A DNA stretch of 64,000 nucleotides, taken from assembly GCA_022316685.1 (NCBI GenBank), contig JAKJHU010000133.1, forward strand, positions 806,001 to 870,000, written 5' to 3'. Below are positions 61,301-64,000 of the stretch, in pieces (the stretch's first letter is position 1; every line of letters starts with the position of its first letter). The DNA is from Progne subis subis. Taxonomy: Eukaryota > Chordata > Aves > Passeriformes > Hirundinidae. The notes under the pieces were generated by a model. That model made no database searches and had not been told where the DNA came from. It worked only from the letters and a program-made list of their open reading frames with translations. Both the position numbers and the translations under genes were made by a program.

Positions 61301-63810
61301 GATTTGGGAGGGACTGGCTGGTGGGGTGGGTGTTTCCCAGGTCTCTGGTGCTTCAGGACAGGACTGCTGTACCAGGAGACCTTGGTTCTGCCCATCCAGA
61401 GAGCAGCCATAATGCCTAATGCCAAGCCTGGCTCCCCGAGGTCCTGACTGCAGAGCAGAGGCCTGAAGCATCACTGAACATCCCCCCATCCCTCCTCCCA
61501 GCCTCTGCGACCAGGCCACACAAAAAGACCAACTGACCTTGAACTTGAAGTCATCCTGGCTTGCTGAGCCCTTCATGGTGAAAGACTGGGAGATGCTGCA
61601 AGGAGAAAGGAGCAAAGCTGGACCTTCACTGCCAAACTCTCTTCAGAAAGCTGGTGCCACTTGTCCACCAGACTCCTTGGGTCACCCTCTGCTCCCCAGC
61701 ACCCTTTCTCCAAGGAATGAGCAAGCCTCCACTCCCCACTCACATCCAGGAGACATCCTGCTCCCCCCACCCAGGGCTGGGCACCACAGAGAAGCTCAGG
61801 TGGGGCTTTGTTCCTCCAAGCCCCTCTGCGAGGTCCCATGAACGGCATCAGGCATTGTGTCCAGCCACCACCACCTCAGGCTGGGTGCTCACCTCCCATC
61901 TGAGGCCAGGCTGAACTCTGAAACTTCCTCATCCGTGCTGGTGTAGCCGTTCTCTGCGAGAGGAGAAAATGCATCAGCAGAGGGGACCCCACTGCCACTG
62001 GCCCCATCCGAGCCCTGCAGCGGAGGGGGCGGCCCAGGAGGGTGTGAGGGGTGACCCAGTCCCCGTCCCCGTCCCCGTTACCCACGGCCAGGGCTCCCAC
62101 CCAGCACGGCCCCTGGGGCAGGGTCCAGCCACAGCACCTCCAGGTGCTTTCAGGTACGACACCCACCCCACAGGCAGCAGCCCCGGCCTGAAGATGCACC
62201 TGCCTCAGCCCCACCTTGCTGGACGTTGTGGATCAGTGCCTGCAGCTCCGGGTGGGACTCAGCCTTCTCCCTCAGGGCGTCCAGCAGGGCGTGGTTCTGC
62301 GAGGAGCTGGCCACGTCCGTCTGCCGCAGCCGCCCCTCCAGCAGGCGGATCTGGGCCTCCTTCTGGGCCACCTGCAGCCCCTGGGGAGCAAGGCTGGTGC
62401 TCAGGCAGGTGCCACAGGTCCCTTCCACCAGGTCCCCACCCTGGCACCATCCAGAGAGGAACATCCACACCCCTACCCAGCCCCACACCTTGTCGATGGA
62501 GGCTTTCAGGAAGTTGTCCAGCAGCAGCCGGGCTTCAGCCAGGGAGCAGGAGCTGATCACCACCGAGGTGTCCGTGGAGTCCAGCTCCTCCTGAAACATG
62601 GGGAGACAAGTGCTGGATGCAGCAGGGAAGTTTTGCTGCTGGATGTGGGATGGGTGGAAGGGTTTTCATGGCAAGCACAGCACTCCCAGCACCCTGCCCA
62701 GTCCAGTCCCTCGCCCTCCGCACTCTGCCCAGTGGCTCCTGGGGACATCGGCCACGGGACTCTCCAACGTGAAAGGCTCATGCACTGCTACAGGGGATAC
62801 ACACTGGACAGACACCAGGCTCACCCAAACCCACAACCCAAAGCCCAGTGTGAATTAACAGCAGCCCTTCTTCCCTGCTAATCTAGGTGACAGCTGGGGA
62901 CAGGCCAGGGCCAGCACAGAGCCTCCACTTCAGGCTGCAGGCATTGAGGGGAGTTGGGAGCTGTCCAGTGGCATTCCCAGTATCACAGCTGGACACAAAA
63001 CCTAGATGGTTTCTGCTGGGAAAAAGCCAGTCCTCCTGGGATGTTTACAGGGCAAGAAGCCACCATGGGGGACAGGTGACCACCAGCCCCTGTGGGACAC
63101 AGCTTCCCACAGCTTCCCAACAATTCCAGGACAGCAGGAGACCAGCAGCCTGTCCATGCACTTGTAAGGACCTCTAGAACTCCTCCTCGTAATTAATCAC
63201 CTAATGAGAAGTGACTGTGTGGGTGAAGCCCCACCAAGGATTGACAGCTCAGAGGACTCTGGGTCCTCTGACCAGAGCCCAGCCCCAGCTGGCTGTGCCC
63301 AAGGACGCTCTTTCCACAGAGGAATGCTCCCACCTTCTCCCTGCCAGCCAGACCCAGTCCTACTGCCCACCTTGGTCTCCTCAATCTGCATGATGGTGGC
63401 CTGGCAGTCTGAGATGCTGTCGTTGATGTAGTCAATGTTGGCCCCCAGCACCTCAATCTCCTCGTTCAGCTCTTGCATACCCTTCTGCTCCATGGGGCTC
63501 TCTGCCTGCAGCTTTGCTCGCTTGCCCAGCAACGCCTCCTGCAGCAGTGACAGCTCCTCGCGTTTCTGGGGGAAAAGGAAGGAGAATCAGCAGTGTCCAC
63601 ACGGCCATCTCCCTGTTCTGCATCCACCGCCCAGCACTCTCTGCCCCCAGCGCCACAGCCACCTTGATGAGCCTCTCCATGTCTGCCTCTAGGTTGACGA
63701 TGGTCATCCTCTGCATGACGATGTCGAAGATGCGCCGCTCCAGTGACTGCCACTTGAGGCGGGCGGCTTTGCTGAAGGTCTGGCTCGTCCCCTTCTTGGG
63801 GAACTTCTTC
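52206..63810 (-). CDS. KIF21B: KIF21B, kinesin-4 family motor, C-terminal half (17 exons, 5' end outside the window)
   Basis: Seen: exons at 63810-63663, 63565-63371, 62590-62489, 62380-62215, 61953-61893, 61595-61538, 61084-60879, 60437-60369, 60234-60121, 59502-59464, 57425-57289, 57016-56836, 55278-55114, 54360-54243, 53549-53379, 52921-52722 and 52305-52206. All have GT-AG borders and compatible phases, giving about 743 residues. Order: regulatory coiled coil, helical segment, Ser/Pro-rich linker, then a seven-bladed WD40 domain ending in a GRATSLP tail and TGA. Family knowledge: KIF21B is a plus-end kinesin of neurons and immune cells that limits microtubule growth. The motor head lies upstream of the window. 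KIF21B is preferred to KIF21A because of [28 protein letters not shown] and the [11 protein letters not shown] tail. No disruption was seen. Confidence 0.96.
54531..54786. repeat. Minisatellite with about 29-bp unit in a KIF21B intron, 9 copies
   Basis: Units of the form GAGTGTGCCAACATCTGGCT plus GCAGAGCCT repeat nine times between KIF21B exons 55278-55114 and 54360-54243. Two internal variants, CCAACATC and CAAACATC, recur in a partly alternating order, and unit lengths vary from 27 to 31. Confidence 0.9.
55990..56635 (+). repeat. CR1 LINE copy in a KIF21B intron
   Basis: The longest CR1 segment here, sense on the plus strand and antisense to KIF21B: GGAAGGGACCTGGGGATCCT, TTAGGTTGGATATCAGGAGA, GGCTCCCCAGGAAATGGTCA, GACTGGATGATCCTGATGGG, ending in repeats of TTTTATGA. 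Confidence 0.85.
58549..58875 (-). repeat. CR1 LINE copy in a KIF21B intron
   Basis: Reverse-complement CR1 (GGTCTGGGTTGGAAGGGACT, GTCCAACCTGGCCTGGGACA, CAATTTCTTCCTAATATCTA) in the intron between 59464 and 57425, in the same direction as the gene. Confidence 0.85.
59464..59502 (-). other. KIF21B: KIF21B 13-codon cassette exon
   Basis: This 39-base exon encodes [12 protein letters not shown] plus the split codons at its ends. It lies between the linker exon ending ALDK and the first WD40 exon starting GIINPVGG. Its length is a multiple of three, and skipping it joins AA|G to keep Lys and the frame. From memory, human KIF21B isoforms differ by 13 residues at this site. It is highly acidic and Ser-rich, so inclusion would add phosphorylation sites next to the propeller. 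Confidence 0.85.
60121..61084 (-). other. KIF21B: KIF21B Ser/Pro-rich linker exons
   Basis: Exons 61084-60879, 60437-60369 and 60234-60121 encode [20 protein letters not shown] to SLPTRGSTL, then [20 protein letters not shown], then [20 protein letters not shown] to GSALDK. They are rich in Ser, Pro and basic residues with many possible phosphosites. The region links the coiled coil to the WD40 domain and is poorly conserved in length. Compared with the human protein as I remember it, the middle exon starts a few residues shorter, perhaps an alternative acceptor. Confidence 0.9.
61538..62590 (-). other. KIF21B: KIF21B helical region after the regulatory coiled coil (four exons)
   Basis: Exons 62590-62489, 62380-62215, 61953-61893 and 61595-61538 encode [20 protein letters not shown] to KASIDK, then [20 protein letters not shown] to HNVQQ, then [20 protein letters not shown], then [20 protein letters not shown]. 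The first two are strongly helical and heptad-like. The last two are acidic and Ser-rich and likely unstructured. All four join in frame. Confidence 0.92.
63371..63810 (-). other. KIF21B: KIF21B regulatory (autoinhibitory) coiled-coil exons
   Basis: Exons 63810-63663 and 63565-63371 encode [20 protein letters not shown], then [36 protein letters not shown] and [15 protein letters not shown] up to EETK. This is the segment that folds back to inhibit the motor in KIF21A and KIF21B. The Met and Arg positions equivalent to the KIF21A eye-movement disorder (CFEOM1) hotspots, in QRMT and MERL, are the normal residues, as are Ala and Ile in GANID. The first base of the first exon completes a codon begun outside the window. 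Confidence 0.93.
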
Positions 63811-64000
63811 CTACAGCCAAAGGGAAGAAGAGGCGTATGGGCAGATGGCCACACCATGCTGGAGAGCTAGGCTTGCCCCAGGAAGATGTCTGGGATCTGG
63901 CTGGGATCTGTCACAGGATGCATCTGTGTTGTGTCCGCATTGCCCAACTCTTCCATTTCCTCCTAGCAAAGCGGGACAAGAGGATGAGTCCAGCAGGGTT

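Overview
The window is vertebrate nuclear DNA, most likely from a bird. The evidence is multi-exon genes with GT-AG introns of mostly 100-2000 bases, at least twelve CR1-type LINE fragments (the dominant avian retroposon), a decayed avian-type endogenous retrovirus, and GC-rich, repeat-dense sequence typical of a small chromosome. Nothing is prokaryotic: there are no operons, ribosome binding sites or CRISPR arrays.

Two protein-coding genes can be rebuilt exon by exon, both on the minus strand. ELF3 (epithelial ETS factor, 35473-38475) is complete. It has eight coding exons in consistent phase giving 368 residues, with a Pointed domain, an acidic activation helix, an AT-hook and an ETS domain. 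A non-coding first exon, a TATA box, an NF-kappaB site and a poly(A) signal can also be placed. KIF21B (kinesin-4 family, 51425-63810, 5' part beyond the window) contributes its last 17 constitutive or regulated exons, about 743 residues. These are the regulatory coiled coil, a Ser/Pro-rich linker, a 13-codon cassette exon and the WD40 propeller. KIF21B has two alternative last exons, both in phase.

Layout: 1-34.5 kb has no recognisable gene and is unique sequence dotted with CR1 pieces. It also holds a CpG island promoter with five CCAAT boxes and a CRE near 5.1 kb, a 270-base AAGGG/AGGGG tract near 16.7 kb, and a second CpG-rich block near 20 kb. ELF3 occupies 34.5-39.3 kb. From 39.4 to 43.4 kb lies its upstream region, ending in two abutting minisatellites (39-bp and 41-bp units). 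From 44.1 to 51.4 kb is gene-free DNA that I infer to be mostly KIF21B 3' UTR, ending at a good poly(A) signal at 44.1 kb and interrupted by a 2.75-kb ERV on the opposite strand. KIF21B fills the rest.

The two genes do not form a pathway: ELF3 is an inducible epithelial transcription factor and KIF21B a neuronal and immune microtubule motor. The most interesting signals concern regulation. They are paired CU-rich tracts around both regulated KIF21B exons, the ELF3 promoter architecture with a minimal upstream ORF, and an orphan CpG-island promoter. I see no convincing undescribed system.
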